Positions 43,430-52,741 of a stretch of DNA of 64,000 nt are shown in pieces. The position numbers were made by a program, and so were the translations under genes. The stretch spans positions 1,922,001 through 1,986,000 of the forward strand of contig NZ_CP045295.1 in the NCBI RefSeq assembly GCF_009363095.1, read 5' to 3'. The stretch comes from Paenibacillus cellulositrophicus (lineage in GTDB: Bacteria; Bacillota; Bacilli; Paenibacillales; Paenibacillaceae). Numbering within the stretch: the first letter of the stretch is position 1; every line of letters begins with the position of its first letter. Under the pieces are notes generated by a model. That model worked only from the letters and a program-made list of their open reading frames with translations, made no database searches and was not told the DNA's origin.

Positions 43430-43462
43430 GGCAAAAAAAATGAACCCGCACGATCCGGGTCC
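43430..43462 (-). terminator. Rho-independent terminator of the acetyltransferase gene
   Basis: On the minus strand ACCCGG, a short loop and CGGGT are followed by CATTTTTTTT. It is 100 bases after the stop; the rest of 43463-43563 shows nothing. Confidence 0.6.
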
Positions 43463-43563
43463 CAGAACATCATTTATATTTTCAAAAAGGGGGTCATGTG
43501 AATAAGTTTACCCGGTCTCTGTTAGAGTCCCATAACAGCAATATTTCATTTATGTTACAAATC

Positions 43564-44193
43564 TTACCTGATTTCATATGATTGCAGATTTGGCGCATTC
43601 TCCTCGTTTGCCTGAAGCTGCAGCCCCTTCCGGTATTCATCATAGGTACGGTCGGTATGAGCGTACACCATCATCTCGATCGGTGCGGCGAAAAACATGC
43701 GTCTATGCTGAAAGGTACGGCTGAGCTGCATTCCGTTTTTTTGCATGACCCTGGCCGACGCCGTGTTGACCGCATGGCATCTGCCCTCGATATGCAGCAG
43801 TTTCAGCTCGGTGAAGGCATAGTTCAGCATCAAGCCGAGCGCTTCGGTGGCGATCCCCCTGCCCCAGTACGCTTTGTCGAGCATATAGCCGATCATGGCA
43901 TCGCGCTTCTCCTCACGCCAATGCTGCATCGACACCACGCCGGCCAGCTCGTGCTCGTCATGAAGCCAAATGCCCATGTGCAGCGAGTCCCTGCGGCCGG
44001 TGCTCAGCAGCTCCGAGGCGATGCGCCGCGAGCGGGCAAAGCTGAAGAAGGAGCTCTGGGTCACGTATTTGATCACCTGGGGGTCTGCCAGGATATCCAG
44101 CAGCCTCGGCGCGTCCTGCGGTTCGATCGGTTTCATCATCAGACGGCTGCCCGTAAGCAAGGGCATCGGCGTTCGTGTGTCCTCATTCAGCAC
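43564..44193 (-). CDS. GNAT-family N-acetyltransferase (RimJ/RimL type)
   Basis: 209 residues. RLMMKPIEPQDAPRLLDIL opens the fold; IGYMLDKAYWGRGIATEAL contains the acetyl-CoA-binding R/Q-x2-G-x-G/A motif (WGRGIA), and NTASARVMQKNGM is the following conserved strand-helix. RimJ/L relatives acetylate protein N-termini or small amines; the acceptor is unknown. The start is GTG 44193 with AAGGGG 8 bases upstream. It lies 60 bases after the end of the broken phosphoesterase gene on the same strand. Confidence 0.87.
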   Translation of the reverse strand: MLNEDTRTPMPLLTGSRLMMKPIEPQDAPRLLDILADPQVIKYVTQSSFFSFARSRRIASELLSTGRRDSLHMGIWLHDEHELAGVVSMQHWREEKRDAMIGYMLDKAYWGRGIATEALGLMLNYAFTELKLLHIEGRCHAVNTASARVMQKNGMQLSRTFQHRRMFFAAPIEMMVYAHTDRTYDEYRKGLQLQANEENAPNLQSYEIR

Positions 44194-44253
44194 GCTCTTT
44201 TCCCCTTCCTTCGCTTGATTCCCTTAGTTTGATTCGAATCGTTGCCAGCTTGT

Positions 44254-45170
44254 CTAACGAGCGCCAGACTGCAGGGTGAAGACGGTAAGCTCCGGCTTGC
44301 ATAACAAGCGGACGGGAAGGTGGGTCTCCCCGATCCCCCGGTTGACATACAGCGGCATTCGGCGTTCCCCCACTTCGTACATGCCCATGACGTACCGTTT
44401 GGATCCCGGAGGCGTCATCAACGCACCGAGCAGGGGCAGACGCACCTGTCCGCCATGGCTGTGTCCGGACAGCTGCAGATCGAAAGGAAACAGGGCGGCG
44501 CGTTACCTGCGTAATCCGGTTCATGCATCAAGAGTAAGGTGAACATGTCGTCCGGAATGCCGGATCTTCCCTTCTGCGGATCGGGAAATCCATGCAGCCA
44601 GTCATCCAAGCCGACCACCGCGATGGACTGTCCGCCGCGGTTCAGGAGCTGGCTGCTGTTCTGCAGGACCCGAAAGCCGGCCACCTGCAGCCTTTGGCTC
44701 ACATCCTTGCCGCTTCCTCCCCAAAAATCGTGGTTGCCCAGCACCGCAAATTTGCCTAAAGGGGCATCGATCGAAGCGAGCAGCGGAATATACTCGTTCA
44801 TCGCCTCCGCACTCGAATCAATGATATCGCCGGTAAAGCAGATCAGCTCGGGAGCTTCCCTGCGAATGGCCGCGATCAGATGCTCGATGTGCTTCTTTCG
44901 GGTGTGAAACCCGAGGTGGGCATCGCTGAAATGGACGACTTTCAAGTTGTGAAAAGCCGCCGGCAGCCGCGGACATACCTGGGTCCGGTACACGGTATCC
45001 AGCTGCTGCGGCTCCCACAACCACGCATAGGCCCCTGTCAGCAGTCCCGCTCCGGCCGCTAGGGCTACGCCGCGCTTCAAAAATTGCCTGCGGGTGAGCC
45101 GGCTGCCGGGCAGCTCCGGCTGGGCTGCATCCTGCCGATTTCCTGTTCCCGGATGCGGCGTATTTTTCAT
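44254..45170 (-). pseudogene. ykuE: Tat-exported metallophosphoesterase (YkuE-like), frameshifted
   Basis: Starts at ATG 45170 (AGGAGG upstream). Residues 24-50 are a twin-arginine signal (LTRRQFLKRG then a hydrophobic stretch), followed by a calcineurin-like phosphoesterase: VVHFSDAHLG, FTGDIIDSS, LGNHDFWGG. Near 44500-44512 the frame breaks: it goes on as PPCFLSICSC to a stop at 44418. The conserved continuation FPFDLQLSGHSHGGQVRLP, with the last metal-binding histidines, lies in a second frame that ends at 44254. Adding one base restores a single frame of about 305 residues. Either a sequencing error or a real inactivating deletion. YkuE of B. subtilis has the same Tat plus phosphoesterase layout. 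Confidence 0.85.
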
Positions 45171-45353
45171 GCAGGCGGCCTCCTGTATTGGAATAGAATA
45201 GGACTTTCCCCTATTATATCCTTCAGGCCGCCGCTCTTCCAGCAGTGCGGATCACTCCGCCGGAAGCGGTGCGCTGGCCTGGGACAAACGCTGCTGTTCA
45301 AAGGATACAACGAACGGTTATGCGCGAAGTCCGGGCATGGTGCGGGGGATAGT

Positions 45354-45992
45354 TTACACTTCCTCCTGACCTGCGCCATCCGGGCCTTCTTTGAAAATTT
45401 TACGGAACACGCTGAGCAACGACATTGCGTAGGCAACCGTAATAAAACTGAAGGCGATCTCCATCACGACGGCACCTCTGGAGGTGTTATCGACAGGCGT
45501 GATATCCCCGTAACCGACGGTCGCAAAGGTTGCGACGCTAAAATATAAGAAAGAAATCAGCTGGCTCAGCAAATCGTTGCCGATATTTTTGCCGTCGAAG
45601 CTGTTATGGCCAAAGAGCTTGTAAATCGACGTGTAGATAACGGTAAAAAAGAGGATGCACGTTAACGTGGCCATGCTGATGCGCGTAATGACGGTTTTGA
45701 GCTGCACTTCCTTTTTCAGGGCAGACTCCGCAATCCGGTTGAAAATATACAGCACATAGAAGATGACCGAGCTCAGACAGAAGATCAGAATCAAGGCCCG
45801 CATCCCGCCTGTTCCCGGGACAACCCGGGAAAGATCGATCCAGCCGATCAGGTCTTCCAGGGAGACCAGCACATAAATGAGGATTGGGCCCAGCAGGATC
45901 GCCTTGCTCGTCCATTTTTTCTCCAATCCGTAAAACACCGCAATCAGGACAATCAAACCAGAAATATTGAGCACCCACATCCACCAAGACAT
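45354..45992 (-). CDS. Potassium channel of the two-transmembrane (ion_trans_2) type
   Basis: 212 residues. Three or four N-terminal hydrophobic helices precede a pore module: a helix, the selectivity filter ATVGYGDI and a final inner helix (AVVMEIAFSFITVAYAMSLL). No RCK or other ligand domain follows, and the cytoplasmic tail is short. It would pass K+ across the cytoplasmic membrane. ATG 45992 has GGAGGA 7-8 bases upstream. Single gene between the phosphoesterase and the sdh operon. Confidence 0.87.
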   Translation of the reverse strand: MSWWMWVLNISGLIVLIAVFYGLEKKWTSKAILLGPILIYVLVSLEDLIGWIDLSRVVPGTGGMRALILIFCLSSVIFYVLYIFNRIAESALKKEVQLKTVITRISMATLTCILFFTVIYTSIYKLFGHNSFDGKNIGNDLLSQLISFLYFSVATFATVGYGDITPVDNTSRGAVVMEIAFSFITVAYAMSLLSVFRKIFKEGPDGAGQEEV

Positions 45993-46101
45993 GAGCCATC
46001 CTCCTCCATTCTCACTGCACGTCTTCTGCCTGTAAAGTTTTAGAAGTCTTTATGGTTAGATTACCCCTGCCACAAAGGTTGGACGCATCCCGCTGCATAC
46101 C

Positions 46102-46144
46102 AAAAATCCCCTTGCCGGCGAAAAGCTGTTCGCTGACAAGGGGA
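46102..46144 (-). terminator. Rho-independent terminator of sdhCAB
   Basis: On the minus strand TCCCCTTG and CAAGGGGA pair, with an inner GCGAA/TTCGC stem, followed by TTTTT. It lies 18 bases after the sdhB stop. Confidence 0.85.
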
Positions 46145-46161
46145 TGATGGTTAACGTTAAT

Positions 46162-46926
46162 TTATACACCCAGCCACTGCTTGAACATGTGCTTGGTGGT
46201 TTGCTTGTTCATTTCCGCGATCGACGTGGTCAACGGAATGCCTTTCGGACAGGAGCGCACGCAGTTTTGCGAGTTGCCGCAGCCTTCGATGCCGCCGTCC
46301 TGCATCAGCGCTTCCAGGCGTTCTTCCTTGTTCATTTCACCCGTTGGGTGGGAGTTGAACAGGCGAACCTGGGAAATCGCCGCCGGACCGATAAAGTCGG
46401 TCTTGTCGTTTACGTTCGGGCAGGACTCCAGGCAGACGCCGCAGGTCATGCACTTGGACAGCTCATAAGCCCACTGACGCTTCTTCTCTGGCATCCGTGG
46501 TCCAGGGCCAAGATCGTACGTGCCGTCGATCGGAATCCAGGCTTTCACCCGCTTGAGCGCGGTGAACATCCGGCTGCGGTCGATGACGAGGTCGCGTACG
46601 ACCGGGAACGTCTTCATCGGTTGAATCCGGATCGGCTGTTCCAGCTTATCGATCAGCGCCGCACACGCTTGGCGCGGCTTGCCGTTGATCACCATCGAGC
46701 ACGCGCCGCACACCTCTTCCAGACAGTTGGATTCCCAACATACCGGGGCGATCTTTTCGCCTTTGGCGTTGACCGGGTTGCGCTGAATTTCCATCAGCGC
46801 GCTGATCACGTTCATCCCCGGGCGGTACGGAAGCTCGAACTCCTCGGTATAGGCAGCAGCGTCCGGGCCGTCCTGACGGGTTATCATAAACTTCACTTTT
46901 TTGGAAGATGCAGTTGCTTCCGCCAT
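46162..46926 (-). CDS. sdhB: Succinate dehydrogenase iron-sulfur subunit
   Basis: 254 residues. CWESNCLEEVCGAC carries the [2Fe-2S] ligands, CMTCGVCLESCP the [4Fe-4S] set, and CGNSQNCVRSCP the ligands of the third ([3Fe-4S]) cluster. It passes electrons from the FAD of SdhA to menaquinone at SdhC in the inner face of the membrane. It is the last gene of sdhCAB, 16 bases after sdhA; the length is typical of Firmicutes. Confidence 0.96.
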   Translation of the reverse strand: MAEATASSKKVKFMITRQDGPDAAAYTEEFELPYRPGMNVISALMEIQRNPVNAKGEKIAPVCWESNCLEEVCGACSMVINGKPRQACAALIDKLEQPIRIQPMKTFPVVRDLVIDRSRMFTALKRVKAWIPIDGTYDLGPGPRMPEKKRQWAYELSKCMTCGVCLESCPNVNDKTDFIGPAAISQVRLFNSHPTGEMNKEERLEALMQDGGIEGCGNSQNCVRSCPKGIPLTTSIAEMNKQTTKHMFKQWLGV

Positions 46927-46942
46927 GTCAAATCCCCCTTCT

Positions 46943-48688
46943 TTACTTGTCTTTGGAGTAGTCGCGGATCCGTGGAGGGATCAGCGATACATCCACTGCT
47001 TCATAAGAAATTTGCGGGCCATCCGGTGTCCACGTCGCTTTGGTCGTCTTGAGGAACTCCTCGTCGTTGCGGTCCGGGAAATCCGGCTTGTAGTGAGCCC
47101 CGCGGCTCTCGTTGCGGAGCAGCGCCCCAAGCGTCATCGCCTCGGCCAGTTCCAGCATGTTCCACAGCTGGCGGGTAAACGAAGCGCCCGGATTGTTCCA
47201 GCGCGACGTGTCGTTGACGTTGATGTTTTTGTAGCGCTGCTTCAGTTCCTTGATTTTGGCGATCGTTTCTTCCAGCTTTTTATTGTAACGGACCACGGTC
47301 ATATTGGCGGTCATGATATCGCCGAGCTCCTTATGCAGCCCGTACGCATTTTCCGTGCCGTTCATTTTCAGGATGCCTTCGTATTTGTCCGTCTGCTGCT
47401 TCTTATAGCGTTCGTATACGCTTGAAGATACATCAGCTGAGGATTTTTTCATTCCCTTAATGTATTCCACGGCTTTCGGTCCGGCCACCATGCCGCCGAA
47501 GATCGCCGATACGAGCGAGTTGGCTCCAAGACGGTTTGCCCCGTGGTATTGGTAATCGCATTCGCCTGCTGCGAACAGGCCTGGAATGTTGGTCATTTGG
47601 TTGTAATCGACCCACATGCCGCCCATGGAATAGTGAACCGCCGGGAAGATCTTCATCGGAAGCTTGCGCGGATCGTCGCCGACGAATTTTTCATAGATTT
47701 CGATAATGCCGCCAAGCTTGACGTCCAGCTCTTTCGGATCTTTATGAGACAGGTCGAGGTACACCATGTTCTCCCCGTTGACGCCGAGCCCCTGATTGAC
47801 GCACACGTCGAAAATTTCGCGGGTCGCAATGTCACGCGGCACCAGGTTGCCGTAGGCCGGATATTTCTCTTCAAGGAAGTACCAAGGCTTGCCGTCTTTG
47901 TACGTCCAGATCCGTCCGCCTTCACCGCGGGCCGATTCGGACATCAGGCGCAGCTTGTCGTCGCCCGGAATCGCTGTCGGGTGAATTTGGATAAATTCGC
48001 CGTTGGCGTAATGAACGCCCTGCTGGTACACGGCACTGGCCGCGGTACCGGTATTGATGACCGAGTTGGTCGTTTTGCCGAAAATGATCCCCGGTCCGCC
48101 GCTGGCGAGAATAACCGCGTCAGCCTGGAACGTGTGAATCTCCATGGTGCGCAAATCCTGCGCGCAGATGCCGCGGCAGATGCCTTCGTCGTCGATGACC
48201 GCCTGCAGGAATTCCCAGTGCTCATGCTTCGTGACGAGGCCTTCCGTTTCGTGGCGGCGCACCTGCTCGTCGAGCGCGTACAGCAGCTGCTGTCCAGTCG
48301 TTGCACCGGCAAACGCCGTACGGTGATGCTTCGTTCCCCCGAAACGTCGGAAATCGAGCAGTCCTTCCGGCGTACGGTTGAACATAACGCCCATCCGGTC
48401 CATCAAGTGGATGATGCCAGGCGCCGCCTCGCACATCGCTTTGACCGGCGGCTGGTTGGCCAGGAAGTCCCCGCCGTACACGGTATCGTCGAAGTGAACC
48501 CATGGCGAGTCGCCCTCGCCCTTCGTATTGACGGCACCGTTGATGCCGCCCTGCGCGCACACGGAGTGCGATCTTTTGACCGGAACCAAAGAAAACAAGT
48601 GAACATGGACGCCTGCTTCCGCTGCCTTGATGGTGGCCATCAGACCTGCCAGACCGCCGCCCACGATAATAATATTAGATGTTGCCAT
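46943..48688 (-). CDS. sdhA: Succinate dehydrogenase flavoprotein subunit
   Basis: 581 residues. GGGLAGLMA (10-18) binds the FAD dinucleotide; His41 in RSHSVCAQGG is the residue for covalent FAD; HPTAIPG and the HYSMGGMWVD block form the succinate site. It oxidises succinate to fumarate on the cytoplasmic side of the membrane, bound to SdhB and SdhC. The size and the CAB gene order match the menaquinone-linked enzyme of bacilli. The start is ATG 48688; sdhC ends 15 bases before. Confidence 0.97.
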   Translation of the reverse strand: MATSNIIIVGGGLAGLMATIKAAEAGVHVHLFSLVPVKRSHSVCAQGGINGAVNTKGEGDSPWVHFDDTVYGGDFLANQPPVKAMCEAAPGIIHLMDRMGVMFNRTPEGLLDFRRFGGTKHHRTAFAGATTGQQLLYALDEQVRRHETEGLVTKHEHWEFLQAVIDDEGICRGICAQDLRTMEIHTFQADAVILASGGPGIIFGKTTNSVINTGTAASAVYQQGVHYANGEFIQIHPTAIPGDDKLRLMSESARGEGGRIWTYKDGKPWYFLEEKYPAYGNLVPRDIATREIFDVCVNQGLGVNGENMVYLDLSHKDPKELDVKLGGIIEIYEKFVGDDPRKLPMKIFPAVHYSMGGMWVDYNQMTNIPGLFAAGECDYQYHGANRLGANSLVSAIFGGMVAGPKAVEYIKGMKKSSADVSSSVYERYKKQQTDKYEGILKMNGTENAYGLHKELGDIMTANMTVVRYNKKLEETIAKIKELKQRYKNINVNDTSRWNNPGASFTRQLWNMLELAEAMTLGALLRNESRGAHYKPDFPDRNDEEFLKTTKATWTPDGPQISYEAVDVSLIPPRIRDYSKDK

Positions 48689-48703
48689 GCCTGCTCACTC
48701 TCC

Positions 48704-49372
48704 TTAACTTAAAACTGACTTCACGGTATCAATCCATACCGAGGCTTCCTGGAATTCCGCTCTGCGGAAGGCGACCAGGGACAAAATAAACATCAATGCT
48801 ACCAATACGAACAGCGTCATGCACACATACGAGGATACCCGCTGTGCGCGCGGCCCGACCGTGATTCCCCATGCGACCAGGAACGACCAGAGTCCGTTCG
48901 CAAAGTGGAAGGACGCGGATACGACGCCGATCAGATAGAGGATAAAAAATACCGGCTGTGTCACGATATCGTGCATAAGGGAGCCTAGCCCTTCGTGGGT
49001 CACGTTGCCGAGAGTGATCTGGAACCGGGTTTCGAATACGTGCCAGATGATGTATACGAACGTAATGACACCGGTAATCCGCTGCAGCAAATAACGCCAG
49101 TTGCGCTCATAATTGAAGTGTCCGTTATTCGGTTTCGCCTGATACGCGATATACAGCCCATACACGCCGTGGTAGATCAGCGGGAGATAAATCAGCACCC
49201 ACTCCAGCACGAAAATGAGCGGAAGGTCGTTCAGCAATTTGACGCCAGCGTTAAACCGCTCAGGACCTCCTTCAAATGCGCCAAAATTCGTCAGGGCATG
49301 CTCGATGAAAAACAAGGCGAGCGGAATGACCCCAAGAAGCGAATGAAGCTTTCTGGCATAGTAACCTTTCAT
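48704..49372 (-). CDS. sdhC: Succinate dehydrogenase cytochrome b558 subunit
   Basis: A 222-residue, five-helix membrane protein that anchors SdhAB and carries two haems b. Conserved histidines are visible in KLHSLLG, IEHALTN, IYHGVYG, IWHVFETR and ASFHFANGLW. No separate sdhD exists, as usual for the Firmicute type. ATG 49372 was chosen with AAAGGGG 11 bases upstream; the in-frame start at 49396 overlaps that site. It leads the operon; a LysR gene is divergent. Confidence 0.94.
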   Translation of the reverse strand: MKGYYARKLHSLLGVIPLALFFIEHALTNFGAFEGGPERFNAGVKLLNDLPLIFVLEWVLIYLPLIYHGVYGLYIAYQAKPNNGHFNYERNWRYLLQRITGVITFVYIIWHVFETRFQITLGNVTHEGLGSLMHDIVTQPVFFILYLIGVVSASFHFANGLWSFLVAWGITVGPRAQRVSSYVCMTLFVLVALMFILSLVAFRRAEFQEASVWIDTVKSVLS

Positions 49373-49397
49373 AAATTGACGTGCCCCTTTCTTCATA

Positions 49398-49411
49398 GTA
49401 CAACGTTTTCA
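49398..49411 (-). promoter_or_regulatory. Possible cre-like site in the sdh leader
   Basis: The minus strand TGAAAACGTTGTAC matches 12 of 14 positions of the CcpA consensus, failing at the last two. It lies between the putative promoter and sdhC. Glucose repression of sdh is known in bacilli, but this site is only a suggestion. Confidence 0.3.
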
Positions 49412-49430
49412 TAATTCATTATTCGACATC

Positions 49431-49459
49431 ATTCTGCCACCCTTTTTCTAACCTGTGAA
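49431..49459 (-). promoter_or_regulatory. Putative sigma-A promoter of sdhCAB
   Basis: The minus strand reads TTCACA, 17 bases, CAGAAT, about 60 bases before the sdhC start. In the rest of the 353-base divergent gap (49373-49725) I see only AT-rich DNA. Confidence 0.4.
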
Positions 49460-49725
49460 CAACTTGTGGCACTTTTCATGTTACTCTTTTTTTTCTTATA
49501 ATGGAATTGCAATATAATTATTAAACGTTATAATGTAAATGCATAAGACCTACGTTTAGCTTGTAGTTTTTCTTGCGATATAAGGAAGCTCATTCTCTGA
49601 AGCATATTCGTTCTTATATCTAAAGAAAAACATTTGTCGATGTAACTTCGCAGAAAATTAGATCGCACCTATAACCATCTTACCCCAAGCAGCCGCAGTC
49701 CAAAAGTTTCATGGAGATGAATGAC

Positions 49726-50628
49726 ATGTTTGAAGATCTGGATGTATTCGCCACGGTGGTGGAGCAGTCGAGCCTGAACAAAGCCTCGAAGCTGCTGAAT
49801 TTGTCCCAGCCCGCCCTCTCGCGCAAAATTACCAAGCTGGAGGATGAGCTCGGCGTGCAGTTGTTCAACCGCCGCGGCAAGCGCCTTGAGCTGACGGCCT
49901 TCGGCCAGTCGGCCTATACCTTTGCCCTAGAGCAGCGGCAGCAGCAGCAGAAGTTCATGCAGATGATCGCCAAGTACAAAGGGGACGATCAAATTTCGGT
50001 GACGCTCGGAGCCAGCCTGACCACGCTTCAGACGACGCTGCCGCCTTTGGTTAACGCGTTTATGGAGAAGCACCCTTCCGCTGAGCTGAAGCTGGTCACC
50101 GGGAAAACGCACGAAATCGTGTCGGCCGTCCGCGACAAGAAGTTGGACGCAGGCATCGTCGCCTCTTCAATCGAAGAGCCCGGCCTGCGCTGCACGCCGC
50201 TGTTCGACGACCACCTGGAGCTGGTGCTTCCCCGCAATCACAGGCTGTGCGGCCAGGATAACGTGAGCATGGACATGCTTCACGGCTTGCCGATGATTAT
50301 TTTCTCAACCGGAACGTGGTATCGGAAATTGACCGACGAATTGTTCCACCGGGCCGGCGTCGTGCCAGACATCCGGATGGAAATGGATTCATTTGAAGCG
50401 ATCGTCCGGCTTCTGCCCGCCTGCAGGGCGGCCGCACTGCTGCCCAAGTCGTATTTGCGCAGTCAGCTGCTGGACGACAACGACCTGGCGATTCTTCATA
50501 TTCCCGATCTGCAGGAAACACGGCGCACCACCTCGCTTGTCTACTCCGAAAACGGGGGACTGAGCGCCGGAGCACGCCGCTGGATCGAAGAAACGAAAAA
50601 GATTTTCGGCCGCACCCGGGATGAATGA
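49726..50628 (+). CDS. LysR-family regulator divergent from sdhCAB
   Basis: 300 residues. The N-terminal HTH (LNKASKLLNLSQPALSRKITKLE) is of the LysR type; the effector-binding domain starts near 90 with SVTLGASLTTLQ. I took ATG 49726 (MFEDLDVFATVVE), which gives the normal LysR N-terminus with GGAGA 8 bases upstream; ATG 49711 is an alternative. The divergent position suggests, without proof, control of the succinate dehydrogenase operon. A hairpin follows its stop. Confidence 0.87.
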   Translation: MFEDLDVFATVVEQSSLNKASKLLNLSQPALSRKITKLEDELGVQLFNRRGKRLELTAFGQSAYTFALEQRQQQQKFMQMIAKYKGDDQISVTLGASLTTLQTTLPPLVNAFMEKHPSAELKLVTGKTHEIVSAVRDKKLDAGIVASSIEEPGLRCTPLFDDHLELVLPRNHRLCGQDNVSMDMLHGLPMIIFSTGTWYRKLTDELFHRAGVVPDIRMEMDSFEAIVRLLPACRAAALLPKSYLRSQLLDDNDLAILHIPDLQETRRTTSLVYSENGGLSAGARRWIEETKKIFGRTRDE

Positions 50629-50645
50629 CGCAGTGCCGGCAAATG

Positions 50646-50687
50646 ACGAGCCGTCAAGACGGGATTTCCCCGCTCCTAACGGCTCGT
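50646..50687. terminator. Hairpin between convergent LysR and antiporter genes
   Basis: ACGAGCCGT and ACGGCTCGT are perfect complements with an inner GC-rich stem. The T run is weak, so it is a probable bidirectional terminator only. Confidence 0.5.
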
Positions 50688-50700
50688 ATCATGTTACAGG

Positions 50701-51963
50701 CTATTTCTTCCCCATGGGCCTGGAAGCCGCCGGCTCCGCCTTGACCTCAAGGCCCAGCTTGCGGGCGACAAGTCCCGTGGTGCTGGCCTGCAGCAGAATC
50801 GTCAGCATGATCGCCATGAACGTCACGGCCGAGATGACATCAGCGTGGGCTACGCCCATGCCGGCGATCATGCCCGAAAGGGCGGCGGGAATGACCCCGG
50901 TCTCCCGGACCCACATCATGAACAGCAGCTCGCGCCAGGACCATTTGACCTTGCGGTCGGGCAGGGCGCAGAGCAGAATCGTGATGGGCCGGGCGATGAC
51001 CATCAGCACCAGGACCGCCGCCAGGCTTGGCCAGAAGTAATCGCCAAGCACCCGGAAGTTGACCTGGCTGCCGAGCAGGATGAAAATCAGCATCCGCATC
51101 ATGACGCTCGTATTGTCCGCAAACGATGCGGTCTCCTCCAGCTTATCGTCCATCGACAGCCCGAACGTATCCGCGTTCCCCCAGATCAGTCCGGCTACGA
51201 AGGTCGCCATAAATCCGCTGACATGAATCAGGTCCCCTATTAAATAAGAAGAAAGTGCGACGACGATCATCGTGATCGTCGTGTAGTCTTTCAGAACGCC
51301 AAGCCGGAAATGGGCAACGAGATACGTAAGAATCATAGATACAACGGCGCCGACGAGAATACCGCCGACGGCGGTTTTTATGAAATCCCAGCCCATCGTC
51401 CCGATATGTAAGGAACCGCTGCCCGTCACCGCGGCCAGCAGCGCAAAGGTCAGAATCGACCCGGTCGCATCGTTGAAGGCAGACTCACTTTCCACCGTCT
51501 CCCGAACCCTTTCCTTGATCTTTACCTGCTTGAACACAGGAATGATCGAAGCGGGGTCGGTCGAGGCAATGACGGCAGCGGCCAGGAAGGAAAAAAGCCA
51601 GTCCAGCCCGAACAGGTAATGCACGGCAGCTCCGACGATCAAGGTCGTAACGACGACGCCGGGAACGCTCAGCATGGAGAGCGTGATCCATACCTTCCGC
51701 AGCCCGCTGAGCTTCAGGTTCCGACCGCCGTCAAACAGGATCAGCGCTGAGCCGACGGAGAGGATCAGCTGGTTGATAAGCGAGCTGCTTGCCTCGTTGA
51801 TCAGATGCAGCCCCTGCCCAAGCAGCATGCCTGCCACGATAAACACAGCAACGTCCGGAAGCCTGAGCCAGGAGGCCAATCTTCCGGACAGCATGCCGAC
51901 GGCAATGATAAACAGCAGCAGTATTAAAATGTGATGAATGATTTCGGTCGTCGGAGATTCCAT
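50701..51963 (-). CDS. Cation/proton antiporter of the CPA family (NhaP-like)
   Basis: A 420-residue membrane protein with about twelve hydrophobic segments. ASTDPASIIPVF and ESAFNDATGSILTF contain the unwound helix and the ND pair that are the ion-binding centre of CPA1-type antiporters. It exchanges Na+ or K+ for H+ across the cytoplasmic membrane. It has no RCK domain of its own but lies 19 bases after a KtrA-like gene, in the same direction as the riboswitch-controlled KtrB gene, which favours K+ export as its job. ATG 51963 has GGAAGTGA upstream. Confidence 0.87.
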   Translation of the reverse strand: MESPTTEIIHHILILLLFIIAVGMLSGRLASWLRLPDVAVFIVAGMLLGQGLHLINEASSSLINQLILSVGSALILFDGGRNLKLSGLRKVWITLSMLSVPGVVVTTLIVGAAVHYLFGLDWLFSFLAAAVIASTDPASIIPVFKQVKIKERVRETVESESAFNDATGSILTFALLAAVTGSGSLHIGTMGWDFIKTAVGGILVGAVVSMILTYLVAHFRLGVLKDYTTITMIVVALSSYLIGDLIHVSGFMATFVAGLIWGNADTFGLSMDDKLEETASFADNTSVMMRMLIFILLGSQVNFRVLGDYFWPSLAAVLVLMVIARPITILLCALPDRKVKWSWRELLFMMWVRETGVIPAALSGMIAGMGVAHADVISAVTFMAIMLTILLQASTTGLVARKLGLEVKAEPAASRPMGKK

Positions 51964-51982
51964 GTCTGTCTCACTTCCGGAT

Positions 51983-52654
51983 TTACGATTTGACGTTCAC
52001 CGCTTCGCTCTCGAAGCGGTCGATATTGCTGTTGGAGCCGATGATGACCATGATGTCGCCCGCATGCAGCTGGTCCATCGCCGTCGGTGCAACGATGATT
52101 CCCTCAGGGCGATGAAGCGCCACGATGCTGCATCCGTACCGGGCTCTCGTATTGACTTCGCTCAGCGTCTTTCCGTTCAGGCATTGCGGAACGGTCATCT
52201 CCACGATGCTGTAATCCTTGGACAGCTCGATGTAATCCAGCAAATTCGGCGTCACGAGCTGGTGCGCCACCCGGATGCCCATATCCCGCTCGGGAAAGAT
52301 TACCCGGTCCACACCCAGCTTGGACAAGGCTTTGCCGTGCAGCATGGAGATGGCCTTCGCCACCACGGTCTGAACGCCGAGTTCCTTCAGCAGGATTGCG
52401 GCCAGGATGCTCATCTGGATATCGTCCCCGATCGCCACGATCCCGCAGTCAAAGTTGCGGATTCCCAGCGATTTGAGAACTTCCTCATCGGTTGCATCCG
52501 CCACCACGGCGTAGGTCAAATGCTCGCTCATGTCATTGACCACTTCTTCATTAATATCCACCCCAAGCACCTCGTAACCCAAATCCATAAGCTCCATGGC
52601 CAAGCTTGAGCCGAACCGCCCCAAACCGATGACGACAAACTGCTGTGTTTTCAT
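51983..52654 (-). CDS. ktrA: Ktr potassium uptake regulatory subunit (KtrA/KtrC-type, RCK)
   Basis: 223 residues. GLGRFGSSLA (10-19) is the Rossmann nucleotide-binding motif of the RCK_N domain (ATP/ADP sensing); DATDEE and a C-terminal RCK_C domain (from about 140) follow, the latter being a known c-di-AMP binding site in this family. It forms the cytoplasmic ring that gates the KtrB-type channel subunit coded just upstream. Whether it is the KtrA or KtrC paralogue cannot be told from sequence alone. The ATG is at 52654 with AAGGAG 13 bases upstream. Confidence 0.9.
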   Translation of the reverse strand: MKTQQFVVIGLGRFGSSLAMELMDLGYEVLGVDINEEVVNDMSEHLTYAVVADATDEEVLKSLGIRNFDCGIVAIGDDIQMSILAAILLKELGVQTVVAKAISMLHGKALSKLGVDRVIFPERDMGIRVAHQLVTPNLLDYIELSKDYSIVEMTVPQCLNGKTLSEVNTRARYGCSIVALHRPEGIIVAPTAMDQLHAGDIMVIIGSNSNIDRFESEAVNVKS

Positions 52655-52741
52655 TTCTATCCAGATGCTCCTTATCCCTTAATGTTGATTTTATATATGA
52701 TGACTTTGATAATACGGAAACTTTGAAACATCCAAGCCCGG

